Source: Vandiemenella viatica
Taxonomy: Eukaryota; Arthropoda; Insecta; Orthoptera; Morabidae
Length of the DNA: 64,000 bases
Direction: 5' to 3'
Assembly (NCBI GenBank): GCA_031002005.1
Contig: JARYHS010009186.1
Location: 250,261,199-250,325,198, forward strand
Position numbers and translations under genes: made by a program
Shown here: positions 46,731-58,639 of the stretch, piece after piece
Position numbering within the stretch: the stretch's first letter is position 1
How the letters are laid out: each line of letters opens with the position of its first letter
Notes under the pieces: generated by a model
The model's database searches: none
What the model saw: only the letters and a program-made list of their open reading frames with translations
What the model was told of the DNA's origin: nothing

Positions 46731-48067
46731 GGACTGAATTAAGAAATATTAATATCACTGAAGAAGTGTAAGTTAAAACTTATAACTTGAAAAATGTTTA
46801 CATTAAAATTGTTATAACTCCATTATATTGCCATTCAGCAATACAGACTATGGTTACAACACCCTGCTATTTTCTCAAGCACCTTAAAGAACTGTATGAT
46901 GTAGAAAAATTTGTTACAATTTCCAAAAGTAACAAACATATTCTGTTTATAGAAAATCTTCCCAAGAATAATAAAATTATTTTAATGGAAAATATTTTTA
47001 TAACTAAGTATAATGCCAGAAAGACAATACAATTTGACTAAACTTCTCCAAATATTAATGAAGTTTTACCATCAACTGAGGAATACCAGAAATACGTTAG
47101 CTCTGTACAGTCATAGTTTTCTAATAATGACATTTATCTGTAGTTCTTATTACATTAGGGGTACCACCTTTGATCGGCGTCTTTTGATTTCTGTTCAATA
47201 TGCAAGATTCTGTGTGAAGTTTGATTAAATTTAAGTGCTTTTCTTGTAGACTTCCTAGGGATTTTGATGTGCACAGTTCCTTGCTCTAATTAAAGAGAAG
47301 CTTAACTAACATCAGTAGGTTTATTGGTACCTGAAAGTTCTAAGAGATGAGAGCTGTTTCAGTAAAGCAAAAAGTTATCTACATATGAAATTTCCTCCAA
47401 ATCACTAGAGTGATTTCCGAGATTGTTTGGTTTACCATTTCATAAATTGCTTTTAATGAAAAATGCTATTATTATGTTACATATAAATCTTAATGCTAAT
47501 CAGGGATTAATTAATGGTGCAAGATAAGTGATAATTTACTTAGACGAGTACACCACCAGTACTAAGTTCAGTCACTCCAAATAATGTAAATAATTGTTTC
47601 TTGCATTGCATTCTTTTGTCCTTTACTTCAGTAACAAACTCATTTCTTTCCTTGGCTCTACCACAGCTGGCAAATAAATAAAAATTCTAGAAATGAAGAT
47701 ATGCCCCAGCAACAACAAGGGTTTACACATTATGAATCACAAAACTCTATGATAACAAAGACTGCAATATACAGAAAAAACACCGAACTTTACCAAAATA
47801 CCAGAAAGGTATCTCACAGTATATAAAAGCAGCACATTCACCAGATGTTAGCTAATAGCATTCTCACAATGGTTACTGAAGTTGAGTTAATGTTTTACAT
47901 TCCACTTGTTGATATGTTCATAATTGGTTTTTAATAAAAACATAAAGGCCACGTGAATGATTCTTAAGTTGTATAAGTCAGTAAGATGAAGCTTGAATAA
48001 ATAAATAAGCTAGTGAACTATTTGTAGTATTAAATTATTACTGCCAAGAACCTGGCTCAGTACATAC
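46731..48067. other. WWOX intron 3, remainder
   Basis: AT-rich; the 84-codon frame at 46787-47041 has no family resemblance. Confidence 0.45.
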
Positions 48068-48304
48068 CTATCCCCGTATTGGCCCCAGTCACAATTGCAA
48101 TCTTTCCTGTCAAATCACGACCATGTAAAATTTGCAGAGCTGTGGTTGAACCATCGTATCTCTGTCGGAAATCATGTGGATGCTCCTTTTCTTCCATTGC
48201 AAATGCTAATCTTGGATCAGTGTAAGTTGTACGACGATTAACATGATCCACGTAAAATATTTTGCCGTCATCACCAACACATTTTTCCCACCCAAAAGGC
48301 AGAT
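48068..48304 (-). CDS. WWOX: WWOX exon 3 (WW2 and start of SDR)
   Basis: The acceptor TAATTTCAG and donor GTATGT bound 237 bases. It encodes the second WW domain (W59 in GWEK, Y71, and TTYTDPRL in which Y81 stands where WW domains usually have their second W). The same substitution is a known feature of WWOX WW2. After RQRYDGSTTALQILHGRDL comes TGKIAIVTGANTGIG (126-133 for TGANTGIG), the SDR nucleotide-binding motif. Confidence 0.97.
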
Positions 48305-48429
48305 CTGAAATTAGATAAGAAAAAACAGATTATTCTTTCTCTATTTAATTAACAATAATGCAGTAGGAAGAAATGCCATGAGCTGATATTTAATGAACAT
48401 TAATGATAATCTATGTCCCATACTCACCA

Positions 48430-48712
48430 AAGTTGAAGGGAGGAGGGCAGCAGCAACAAAAAAATAATTAAAAAACACCAAAAACACAGAATTCTGAGCA
48501 AATCTCTTTTTCAAGAAAATAGATCCATGTGGCTGAGCTAATACAAGCATCTATGGTCAGCACAGCCACACACAGAATGGAATTACATCCTGTGTGTTGC
48601 TCATTCATGTGTGTTTACTTTCTTGAAAAAGGGTTTTGTCCAAAGTAACGTTTTTTTTGTGTTTGTGAATTATATTTTATTGCTGCTGGTCTGCTCACTT
48701 CAACTTTTATGA
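48430..48712. mobile_element. Foldback/MITE in WWOX intron 2
   Basis: Left AAAGTTGAAGGGAGGAGGGC and, reversed from the right, AAAGTTGAAGTGAGCAGACC begin inverted arms of about 70-90 bp. They share AGCAGCAA, AACACAAAA-like tracts and TTTTTCAAGAAA. The left tip resembles the tip of the palindromic family at 22.8 kb (GATGAAGGCAGGAGGGC). Confidence 0.55.
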
Positions 48713-48983
48713 GAATCGAGTATAATTTATCCTTCCTTTCCATATAAAAATGGGAGAAGTACACATATATACACCACTTGTACACATGACATGTTGCAGA
48801 TTCAAATTCGGAGGAAAGGGTAACATGAACACTCTTCAAGCAAAGTTATTGATAAATCATGTATAAGCCTGTTTATTCATCATACCGATACCACTTAGTC
48901 ATTTCTCATTTAAAAAAGTATAGAGAAACATATATTACGAAATGATTACCCAAATGAAGAATTCAGTAGACTTTGATACTGAC

Positions 48984-49048
48984 CTCCTGAAACTACTTTC
49001 TTCTTTCCTGTTCTTGGATGTGTCCACTGAGTTCCTTTAGTGGCATGG
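48984..49048 (-). CDS. WWOX: WWOX exon 2 (end of WW1)
   Basis: The acceptor ATGTTTCAG and donor GTCAGT bound 65 bases. It completes N32 and encodes HATKGTQWTHPRTGKKKVVS. This gives the second tryptophan (W40) and the closing proline (P43) of WW1. The basic KKK (47-49) corresponds to the nuclear-localisation stretch between the two WW domains in human WWOX. Confidence 0.94.
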
Positions 49049-50102
49049 CTGAAACATGCAACTGGAAAGTAGCATTACAATGAGCTGAAGTTTGTGAAAT
49101 TATGGGTCTGATAACATCTTATATAACAGATGCCAAAAAGAGTCAGTTATTACAAACACAGGGAAATAAATATTTTGTATCAGTTTACAGTGAATGGGAA
49201 ACTGCCTGCTGAAAGCATAAAACACAGTATGGAAAGGCTCAGAATAATTTCAGAGGTTTTTGGAAAGGAATAGATTACCGTGATCGTAAACTGGTATTTA
49301 ATGGTCATAAAGGAGTGGAAAGTTTTTATTTGTATACAAAGTAGACCGGGGGATAACTTATTGAGAGAGCTTCTTAACAACATACCACAAACAGTAAAAG
49401 AATTTTAAGTAAAATCGCACATAACGTAAGTTGGTAGGTGTTAGAAAAATTGTCAACTTGGCTTAAGGGGAGTAGTTTACATCACGATACAAGTCGTCAT
49501 TAACATGGCGTTCATGAAAGCAGCTTAAAAATTACTAATCATAACTAAATTCCTCGCTCTTATGTTGTAACAAGAATATTCAGCTCCAGGCTGCAATCAA
49601 ACTTCGCTAATTTCGCCGCTACAAAATTAAACGATACAGACACACCTAAATACCTTAAATGCATCACGAACTACATTTTAATTAACAGAAACATTTTCTG
49701 CTTCAGGATTCCTAATTCGCGCGTAACATCACAATTTTATCACACACCTACAATATGAATCGCAATTGGTCTAAAACACGCGCAATACTACTTTCACTGT
49801 ATCTCTATGTAAACTTAACCCGCCTTAAGCTCCAGCGGTATTTACAAAAATAATCTTGAAACTCTAATCTCTTCAAGCGAAACAACATAAATTTCGAAAC
49901 TTATTCAGATGGTACAGACAGTGAACTACAATTTTTTGTTTTTGAATTTTCGACACTGAGGGAGCAATGGTACAATTCTAACTCTTATTATAATTACTAC
50001 TGATTTGTTTTATATTATAAAATGTATGACAACATGGAAAAAACAAAATACCAACAATACAAGAATTTGACTATGAGTGTAATACGAAAAAACTGTAATT
50101 AC
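49049..50102. other. WWOX intron 1
   Basis: AT-rich, no element recognised. Confidence 0.5.
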
Positions 50103-50197
50103 TTTACGTAGTAAACGCTGCCGTCAACTGTTGTTCTTTCTTCCCAACCAGGTGGAAGTTCATCTTCACTATCCGAATCCGGAAGTACAGCAGCCAT
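50103..50197 (-). CDS. WWOX: WWOX exon 1 (start codon, WW1)
   Basis: WWOX is a scaffold-like tumour suppressor with two WW domains that bind PPxY partners and a short-chain dehydrogenase/reductase domain. The ATG at 50197 gives [20 protein letters not shown], matching the family's acidic [15 protein letters not shown] start. W18 is the first tryptophan of WW1 and Y29-Y30 match the human tyrosine pair phosphorylated by Src-type kinases. The better splice reading uses donor GTAATT at 50102, so that AA joins C of exon 2 to give N32; the nearer GTAAAG would break the frame. The complete gene has 1290-1299 coding bases in seven or eight exons, against 414 aa in human. No promoter element could be assigned upstream. 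Confidence 0.96.
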
Positions 50198-50599
50198 ATT
50201 CCGATTTCACGAATCCTAATAGATTATTAGTTTGTCTCGTAAACGTCAATTGACATTTATTGACAACTTTTCGGCAGTTGCCATGACGACGACGAAGGAG
50301 CTATTTATGAACACGGTGCACCAAAGCATTTCAGGTAGAGATAGTACACGTACACAACCGAAACGCGCTTATTGACATCTAGCAGACAATATTCAAAGTT
50401 GGAGATTATTTATTTCGCCACTAGATGGAACTACAAACCACATATGAGATAATTTTATCATTTCCCCACATCATTCGCACCTCCTGTTACAGTATGCAGA
50501 AACTTAGATATGGTATGCTTGGTAACCAAACTGCCAAATTATTTTAGTTGACTCAGACAGTTCTTATCTTTATTATTGGTGCTTAAAGAATAGGTGTAC
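50198..50599. other. WWOX 5' flank
   Basis: Only about 400 bp separate the start codon from the LINE. The 5' UTR and promoter should be here unless a non-coding first exon lies further out. CpG sites are more frequent near 50270-50370 than in the introns. No TATA box is convincing. Confidence 0.45.
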
Positions 50600-53500
50600 A
50601 TTTCTTTCTTCTTCTCTTCGATATCGGCCATGTAAGGACCACAAAAAGTAATAACGTGCATTCATTTTGATATTTCTTTTCATGACTTCCAATAGTTCTT
50701 CATGCTTTCACTTTGCCGCGTCCTCCTTTCTTCGGTCCATGTGTTACTACATTTCATCCTCCTTCTCCTGGAAACCCTTGAAATTTTGAATCAATCTCCT
50801 AAAAGTTGCTCTATCTTGTATCAAATCTTCTGTTATTCCGATCTCAATCATATCTTTCCTTACTCCTTGGATCCACTGGTTGCCCTTCTTACTCTTGTAA
50901 ACATAGTTGAAAATTCTTTTTGTAAGTCTGTTGTTATCCATTCTCATTATGTGACCAAAAAAACTGATTCTCCTCTTTCTGATTGTGTCTGACATCCTTT
51001 CAATTTCTTCTTCTTTGTATAGATCTTTATTCCTCCAGTGTCTAAACTCACCATTTCCAATTTTTAGTGTCCGCAATTTTTTCTCAAGATTTTCCTTTCC
51101 CTTTTCTCTGTCTCTTCTATTTCTCTAGTTTTCATAAAGAACAAACATTCTGAGGCGTACAGACCTTCTGGTTTGATTACTGTGTTGTAATGTTTGATTT
51201 TAGTTTTCCTTGAGACATTCTTCTTATTCATCTTTAGTCAGTTGGTAATCTAGTTCTAGTTTTCTTGCTCTTCGTACGTTTGCTTCCTTATCAAGCTCAT
51301 TAATCTGAATTACTTCACCTAGATATTTAAATTTATTGACCTTGATAATTTTTCCATACTCTGTCTTTAGTACTGGGGGGAATCCCTAATATTCGCCATA
51401 AATTTAGTCTTCTCAAAAGAGATCTGAAGTCCAACTTTTCCTGCTATTTATTACAGAAGGTTGATTTGTTCGAGTGTGGTTTCCATACTTCCAGAGACCC
51501 CTTTGTGTTTCGAACCTAGTCTTATCTCATGATGAACTCTCCTTTCCTTGAGTTTCTCTTCCCATAGGTCTACTCTTATTACCTTCTCCAAAACGCAATT
51601 GAAATGAATTGGGGAAAGCCCATCTCCCTGATTGACACCAGTTTTTATTTTAAATTCCTCTGAGATCTCTCCCATATATTTCATTTTTGAATTTGTTAGA
51701 GTCTGCCTGATTATGTTGACCGATTTTGAGTCAACACCAAATTCCTGTAAAATGTTCAGTAATGGGAATTTATCTACTGAGTCCTATGATTTCTTAAATT
51801 CCACATAAACTATAACATAGTTTTTGTTCTTTGTAACCCTGTCTTGGATTACAGTTATCAGATTTAGAATCTGTTCTACACTGGATCGTCCTTTTCTGAA
51901 CCCACCTTGGTATTTTCCGATTTGTTTGTCTATTACGGGTACATATTTATTTTGAAGAGCTTTTGACAGTACCTTATATGTCACTGCTACGAGGGAAATT
52001 CATCTGTAATTGTTCACATCTGTTCTGTTTTGCCACCATTCTTGTAAAATGGGTGTATCAATGCATTCTTCCATTCGTCAAGAATTTTTTCTGTTCGCCA
52101 GATATCCTGCAGTATGTTTGTCAATTCCTGCCTTACTTGAACACCTGCCTCTTTCCACAACTCTGCAACAATCAGATCTTACCCTGCAGCTTTATTGTTT
52201 TTCAGACCTTGAATTATGTCATGTATTTCTTGCTCGTATTGAGGCTCTGAAGGTTTAATGCTTGCTTGTAACTGACTGAATTCTAGTGTTTCTTGAGGTT
52301 CTTCACAGTTCAGTAGTTTTTCAAAGTAACGGGCCAAAATTTTGCAGTTTTCTTTGTTGTTTAGGCCATTTTTTTTCATTTTCATCTTTAAAGCCAAGAT
52401 TTGGTGGTTGATACTTTGTTGTTTCCTCTTTGAACATTTTGTAAAAGTTCCTTGTATTACATTTAGCGAAATCTGCATTAATTTGTATGAGTATACTTTT
52501 TTGAGATTCCTCTTGACGCATCTTATAGTTTCAGAAGTTTGTTTTCGGATTGTGTTGAAAGTTTGAAAATTCTCATCAGTTTTTTGGGAACGCCACCTTT
52601 TCCAAGCTACCAGTCTCTCATTAATGGCCACTTCACGTTCTTCATTCCACCATCTATGCTTCTTATTTCTTTTCGTAGAACATAATCCGCGGCAGCTTCG
52701 GTTATTTTTTTTCTCAGATCATCCCATTTCCTTGCAGTGTTGTTTTCCAACTTTTCATTGAATTTTTGATTTACTTCTGAGTTCTTTCGCAACATTTTAA
52801 CATCAAATTTAGTTCTCATGTTTGTTATCTTCCTAAGTCTGTTTTGAGAGATGAATCTCACTTTTATAGTTGTAAGGTAGTGGTCACTTTCAATGTTGGC
52901 TCTCTGTCTCACCTTGACATTCTGGGTCTCTTTTTTTTTTTTTTTTTTTGCTCTTGGAGGAGATAGCTACGTGGTGAATTTGGAATTCTCCAAGGTTTGG
53001 GGAGCGCCATGTAGTTTTTTTTTTTTTTTTGAATAAGGTAGACATCAGTTTGAGATTAAAGGCCTTGCACAGTTGGACAAGCCTTATTCCATTTCCATTC
53101 GTTCTTCTGTGTACCGGGAACTCTCCTACAATCTACTATATAATTTCGTAAGGTCACCCACTCATCTCGATAGCTATTGGCTGGACAACGGTGTCACGTG
53201 TCAGCCTTCGCTCACAAAACAGCGACCAGAGATACCATTAGAAGGAATTCGTGGTTATGTCTAATTGGCATAATACATTAATTAAGTTTGCTTTTCATAG
53301 CGTTACATAGTTAAAAAAAAATCTTTTGATAAATTTTGCGGCTGAAAAAAGTGGATCTGCTTTCAGTAACATGTTACTAATTAAAGCAACTTTTAAAAAA
53401 TAATTAAATTACTCATAATCTCTGCTGTAACCACGAATGCCAATTGTCATTTCGGCTTAGGATAAATTTCAGTTTAATTATAACTTTCACTAATGTTGTT

Positions 53501-55090
53501 ACTTGACCAAAATTTATGCATTGCGTTTTATTTGCTTTTTAGACATTTTACTGACCACTTTCGTTATTGGCCTTTATTCATGTTCGCTGTATGTGAGTTA
53601 TTACGTTATTTTAAGTGGACATCAGACCAAATGTGTCACCGAATCGACTATTCTGGCAACTCATTTCTGCGGAGGTGCTCAAGTGTTTCATAATATGGAA
53701 TGTGTTCTCTGGCCGTCACAGATACTATGACCAATGTTTACATTATGAGTGTTTGCCCAGTCTCAATAATAAACAACGTGATTCTTCCGAAGCAAACAGG
53801 ATTTTTTAAACAAAATTTGCAGAGTGAAATTTAAGGGTCAAATACAAGTCAAGCTCGTATTTAAGCAAGTTCGAGTGTATGACCTTTGAAACAGTTACAC
53901 GATAGCGCGATCGTTCCTGTCTGTGTTTAATACCTATTACTATTAATGCTTCTGAGTTCTTCTAGCTCAAGAGAATTTATTCATCATGAAACACAGGTCA
54001 AGTTTATATTTGGCCAGATCAGATAAACCTGTCATACTCTTTCATCGTAAAAACTAGAACTATTTTAGACCCGTGACGAAACGCAAGAAACGGTTACGAG
54101 CTTGCACTAGTATTCTTATAAATTCTTTCTCTCCCAATTTGTGCATTGAAATCTCCGAGTAACATTTTGACGGTATCTGTAGGAATTTTATGGATTTCGT
54201 TTTCTAGAAGTTGTCAATACTCTTCCACTTTATGTGGATTTTTCCTGTTATCGTCATTCAATGGAGCATAGGCATTGATTAACGTATAGTTTTTATTTCC
54301 ACATCTTATTGTCAAGAGAGACAGCCTCCCAGAGGGTGAGTGGAAGTTTTGGACTGAATCCACTATGCTCTTGTTCACAATGAAAGCAGTTCCAAGGTGG
54401 GGAAAATTCTTCATTACTCTCTTCCCAGGTTTTCCTTTATTTATCCTATAATCTTCTGAATCTAACATATTACTCTCTGTATATGTGGTTTCTTGAAGAG
54501 CAAGTACAAGGATTTTCTGGTCGTTAAGTGTTTTGGATAGTTCTTTTAGTTTTCCAATCTTCAGAAGTGAATTGTTATTAAGAGTACCAAAGAAGTATTT
54601 TTGTTTTGGTCTAAGCTTGTTGTTTGGTGGGTTTCTAGAAGAAGTATCTGACTCCTTCTTGCATGCTGTTCTGGGCTCTCCAGAATCGTGAGGCCCAGTC
54701 GCACGGCATACTGCTGTGGTGGATTGACGTTTCCTAGCACCACCTGGAGTAATACTTCCGTAAATTTGAAATCATGCATATGGATTACTTTGCTGTTTTA
54801 GGGAACGGTTTGTGTACCGCTTAAGGTTAAAACTACAATTGTGAGCCGTAGAGTTTATTTCTCAGTCGCACCTCACCTTGTGTACAGACGCTGACCGCAA
54901 CATCCCTCGTTCCGAGATCAGATATGTGTGGATTTACGTTCGCTGTTGGGATTTGTGGTGCTCCTCCACCGCTGAAGCTGTTGACTGTCTTTGCTTCTTC
55001 CAACACTGATCGTCTCGCCGACTCGGCTTCCCGCTGGGATTGGTTACCCAATCTCCCACTGGGTTACTCGGCTCAACAGGGGCACCTCTT
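50600..55090 (-). mobile_element. Degenerate RTE-like LINE, interrupted by R1
   Basis: Read on the minus strand, about 3.5 kb of LINE remains after removing R1 (53148-54112). In order: an N-terminal part (about 54600-55050); the APE endonuclease (LALQET at about 54500, INAYAPLNDDNRK at about 54260, GDFNAQIGRE at about 54140, then after the insertion GEFPVHRRTNGNGIRL and a TWRSPNLGEFQIHHVAI block, and SDHYL at about 52880); a linker; the reverse transcriptase (YQGGFRKGRSSVEQILNL at about 51900, TGVNQGDGLSPIHFN at about 51620); and a C-terminus with RRISFFGHIMRMDNNRLTKR (about 50940). The [FY]ADD catalytic box is not found between the last RT block and LQISFEKTKFM, suggesting a deletion. An A-run at 53015-53030 also breaks the frame. 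Inactive. It is on the same strand as WWOX and ends about 400 bp upstream of its start codon. Confidence 0.85.
53148..54112 (-). repeat. Unclassified repeat R1, copy 2 (uninterrupted)
   Basis: It is inserted inside the endonuclease of the RTE-like LINE: the coding sequence stops after GRERIYK on one side and resumes with IVGEFPVHR on the other. It matches 141-1590 in the opposite orientation. AATTTATAAG and AAATTATATAG-like words flank it and may be a decayed target duplication. About 965 bp, no ORF. Confidence 0.75.
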
Positions 55091-55199
55091 GTAGGTTACG
55101 GGCTGGAGTTGGAATGAAAGAGGCTAGTTGGATTGTCTTGATGAATCCAATATGTTATTGTTGCAGATAACAGGCAAAAACTCATTGCACTCCCATTCG

Positions 55200-55870
55200 A
55201 CCTCCAATAGGTTTATTTATTATTAATTTTAACCAAATTTTTTTCTTGGTACGTAATTCATTTCAATCTCTTACTACATTACCTAAAAAAAAAAGCTTAA
55301 TTCCTTATGCTTGCAATTAACATTTAGTCACCATTTTTCCTCCACGTACTAATAGTGATCTTCCATCGCAACGAATGCCTTTTATACAATCCCAGCCCTC
55401 TTTTCACCCACCTCGTGTTTTTTATTGGTTCCCAAACCATATCATCCTCTGATTGTGTTCTACGTTGATTTCCACAAACAAATGTGGCTGCTCTCCTTTG
55501 TACCCCTTCAAAATGCTGCATTTGATTTAATTGAGATGGAGCGCATACAGTTTCCCTAATGATTCATTTAACCCTTTCTTCTTTTTATTATTATTTTTTT
55601 TTTTTATCCTATATCATTTGAGTGTATATTCCCCCACCCATCTACTATTACTCTTTATGAATTTTAATTTTAAAATCTTACAGTGTTTTTGGTAAATTAT
55701 TAATAATTTCCCTCGGTAATTTATTGTATCCACGATCCCCTTACCTACAAAAGAAAGTTTTCCCACCCCATTATAATCAAATCGGGCACCAGGTTGTGCT
55801 CAAGCTAAACGTTTACCTTCCATGCACCCAAAGTTTGGCTCCCATAATACTCTACCATACTCGTACAACG
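55200..55870 (-). repeat. CR1-like LINE 3' fragments in tandem
   Basis: The minus frame at about 55330-55520 reads EGVQRRAATFVCGNQRRTQS, the region downstream of RT in CR1/Jockey-group LINEs. The part at 55505-55870 is a second 3' end with the same CCCACCCATCTAC and ATCTTACAGTGTTTTTGGTAA-like blocks as at 34.8 and 46.5 kb. Two truncated copies lie head to tail. Confidence 0.65.
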
Positions 55871-57198
55871 GTCTGATTCACATTTTATATCATAATTCCG
55901 TCTCATCCTTGGTAACATGCCATCTCCAGTAGTGCAGAACTTTCACATGTTTCCCTACCAACACGTCAAGATAAATGTTTATAATTTGGCTGTTAAGAGT
56001 CACAATCGAAAACAGTCTGCTGCAATGTCGCTTGTGGTTGTAGCTAACAATCTAAATCGGTATCGGAGTATATTTTATTCTGCGTTTGATGTAGTCTTGG
56101 TTTGCTCATTCGTTTCCCAGCAAAGACGGCCGTCACTGTAATACTTATAGACTTGATATATGGAGGTTTTGAAACTCAGTTCTTTTTATTTACCTTAATT
56201 CTCTCAACGGTTCCTCCGATACCAACAACAATTTGACTGTGTTAAAAATACTCGAACAACGTTCCGATTAAAAAGATTGCGAGATCCACTTTTGACTCAG
56301 GATAGATCATTTAACTTTCTTTTTAGCAACTAACACTCCAAACCTATAAATTCCTCCGTTTAATTAAATCAGTTTCACATCCTTCTTTTCATCTTCTTTC
56401 GACTTTAATTCCATCTGTATACCCCTCAAAATTGTTTATTTTTTCTTTAATACGGTTCCCAACGTTTCTCAGTCGATCTCCTTTAATAATAACGATCCTC
56501 CATATATACCTACAATCTCAAGGCTGCCCAACCAATTTTGAAGATAGACCACAATATGCAACAAAGTATCAGTTAGTAGCATATTTCAATGGAATAATTT
56601 TAATACAGGGAAAAGTAACCTCAAAATGAAAAGTTTTACTTATTTTGGCCGAAGCTACGAAAGTATGTTAGCTTTAAGAATTTATGATATTGGTCAACAT
56701 TTGGGACAAATTTCAAGTCCCTACATATTACCTTTTTAAAGATAAATCCGGTGACAAAAATGATGTGAAATCAATAACTTTGACAGCTCGTAACACTTTG
56801 TTTTCTGGAGGGTGGGGGAGGAAATGGAAAAAATATCTTAGCTCTCTACTCAACGAGCTGTAAACATTTATACCTCGTACGCTTGAATAAAAATACAATA
56901 TTTTTTGCGATCAATTTATTTCTGTGAAAACCACACAGAATATAATTTTACTAGATTTTAAATTCGATATTCGGGTTTGGGTCAGAGAAACACGTAGTAT
57001 GTGTAAATCTGAAGTATCCAACTTATTTCGGTTAAGTACTAAAGGCCTGTGACAGACAGACACACAGTGGAGTGACAGCAACAGGGTTCCGTTAAGGAAT
57101 TATAAAAAAGATTTAAATTGCCTTATTAACGCAGAAAATTGTGAGATGAAATATTTGGTCGGGTGATAGGAAGTAAATGATTTAAAAATCCTCCATTT
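55871..57198. other. Unassigned AT-rich sequence
   Basis: No gene seen. A stretch near 57046-57085 contains GACAGACAGACACACAG and AACAGGGTTCCGTT, which looks like a decayed repeat end. Confidence 0.4.
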
Positions 57199-57790
57199 AC
57201 AAGAGATGATCATGAGAGGAAGTGCCTTAGAAGTGAGGAAACTGGCTTACAAAACTTGGGTAAGATCCTTGCTTGGATATGGTGGTGCAGTTTGGAACCC
57301 GCATTTTTGGTATCTAATACAGGAGTTGGAGGGCGTGCAAAGGAGATCAACTAGATATTTTGTTTGTGGATATTACTGCAGTACCTAGTCAGTATCTGAT
57401 GTGATAAAGGAGCTGGATTGGGAGTCATTGGAAGATAGGAGGAGGGTGAAGGGAGTGCTGGGAGAGTACAAGGCGTATGTTGCTAATATGACTTGGAGGA
57501 ATATTGGCCAAAGCTATTAGGAATAGTTGATGGAACGGATAAAATGACAATGAGCACAAACTGTCACTCAATTTCATGCCTAAGGGAGTGGGAAAGTTTT
57601 ATTTCTTGGGTAAGAGCATCAGGGACTGGATAAAATTACCAAGAGAAGCGAGGAATAAGTTACTAAAAACGTTGAAGGCATTTAAAATTGAAGTTCATAA
57701 ATGGAAAAAGTAGATGGGTGGAAAGATTTACACACAAAGATCATAAAATAATAATAACAATAATAAGAGAGGGGTTAATAGATAACTAGG
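57199..57790 (+). mobile_element. 5'-truncated CR1-like LINE, plus orientation
   Basis: Plus frames read EVRKLAYKTWVRSLLGYGGA followed by VWNPH and LEGVQRRSTRYFV, then VSDVIKELDWESLEDRRR, and further on RNKLLKTLKAFKIEVHKW before the stop. This is the conserved part after the RT in CR1/Jockey-group elements. Several stops. The 3' tail is AT-rich. Confidence 0.75.
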
Positions 57791-58635
57791 GAAATTTTTA
57801 CTGGAGTATCTGCTCCATCACAATTCATCGTCACTTACGATATAATGTTGCCCATAGAGTAATGTTAACAGCAATTGAGAATAATGAATTTTAATATCTA
57901 AATATTACAATATCGTGAAACGTTCCACGGTTATTCATTCTGGCTGGAATTATATTACAATATATTTTGTTTTTGTTTTAACACCTCAAAAATCTTCGGA
58001 GTTTTTAAAAATAGTTCCAAAACGAGGAGATCTAAATTAGGGCTGCAAAAATGGAGTATAAAACCAGAAATTTACTAGGAATAATAAATGATGCAAATAT
58101 TTTAATATTCTGTCTATTATTTGTTGAATATCTTCATGGACATGTACAACCAAGTTCTGGTCTGGGTGCCTCAAACACAGGTCTGCCTTTGGCGTTAGAC
58201 TCTGTTAGCTCACTCGGTTCTCACCGGTGGGGGAAGAAATTTTCACTCTTGGCCGGCAGGGTGGGAGAGGAAGATGTTCACAGTTCCCAAACACCATGAG
58301 AGTGTTTAAAGACCTTAGCTAAATCCCAATCCACTTCAGAGTATGGAACGAGAGAAGTCGACAAAATTCGTAATGATTCGTTCATGGAATGAAGAAGTTA
58401 AAGCCGGTGACCCATTTGCTATCTGACGTCGCATTCGGCCAACTTCTTTCTTTCGTCGTCATACGCAACCCGAACAGCACACACTTATCCCAGTAATCCA
58501 CATACATAACTAAACACTAAGTAACGGATCACCATTCGTCTATATCATTGGTTTAGTACAATTCCCATGAGAGTATGAGACACCTTCACATACAATATGC
58601 CACTGACGTTTCGATATATACCTACTCATCAGTTT
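57791..58635. other. Unassigned stretch
   Basis: The 82-codon frame at 58051-58299 has no family resemblance. No other feature. Confidence 0.4.
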
Positions 58636-58639
58636 ATTA

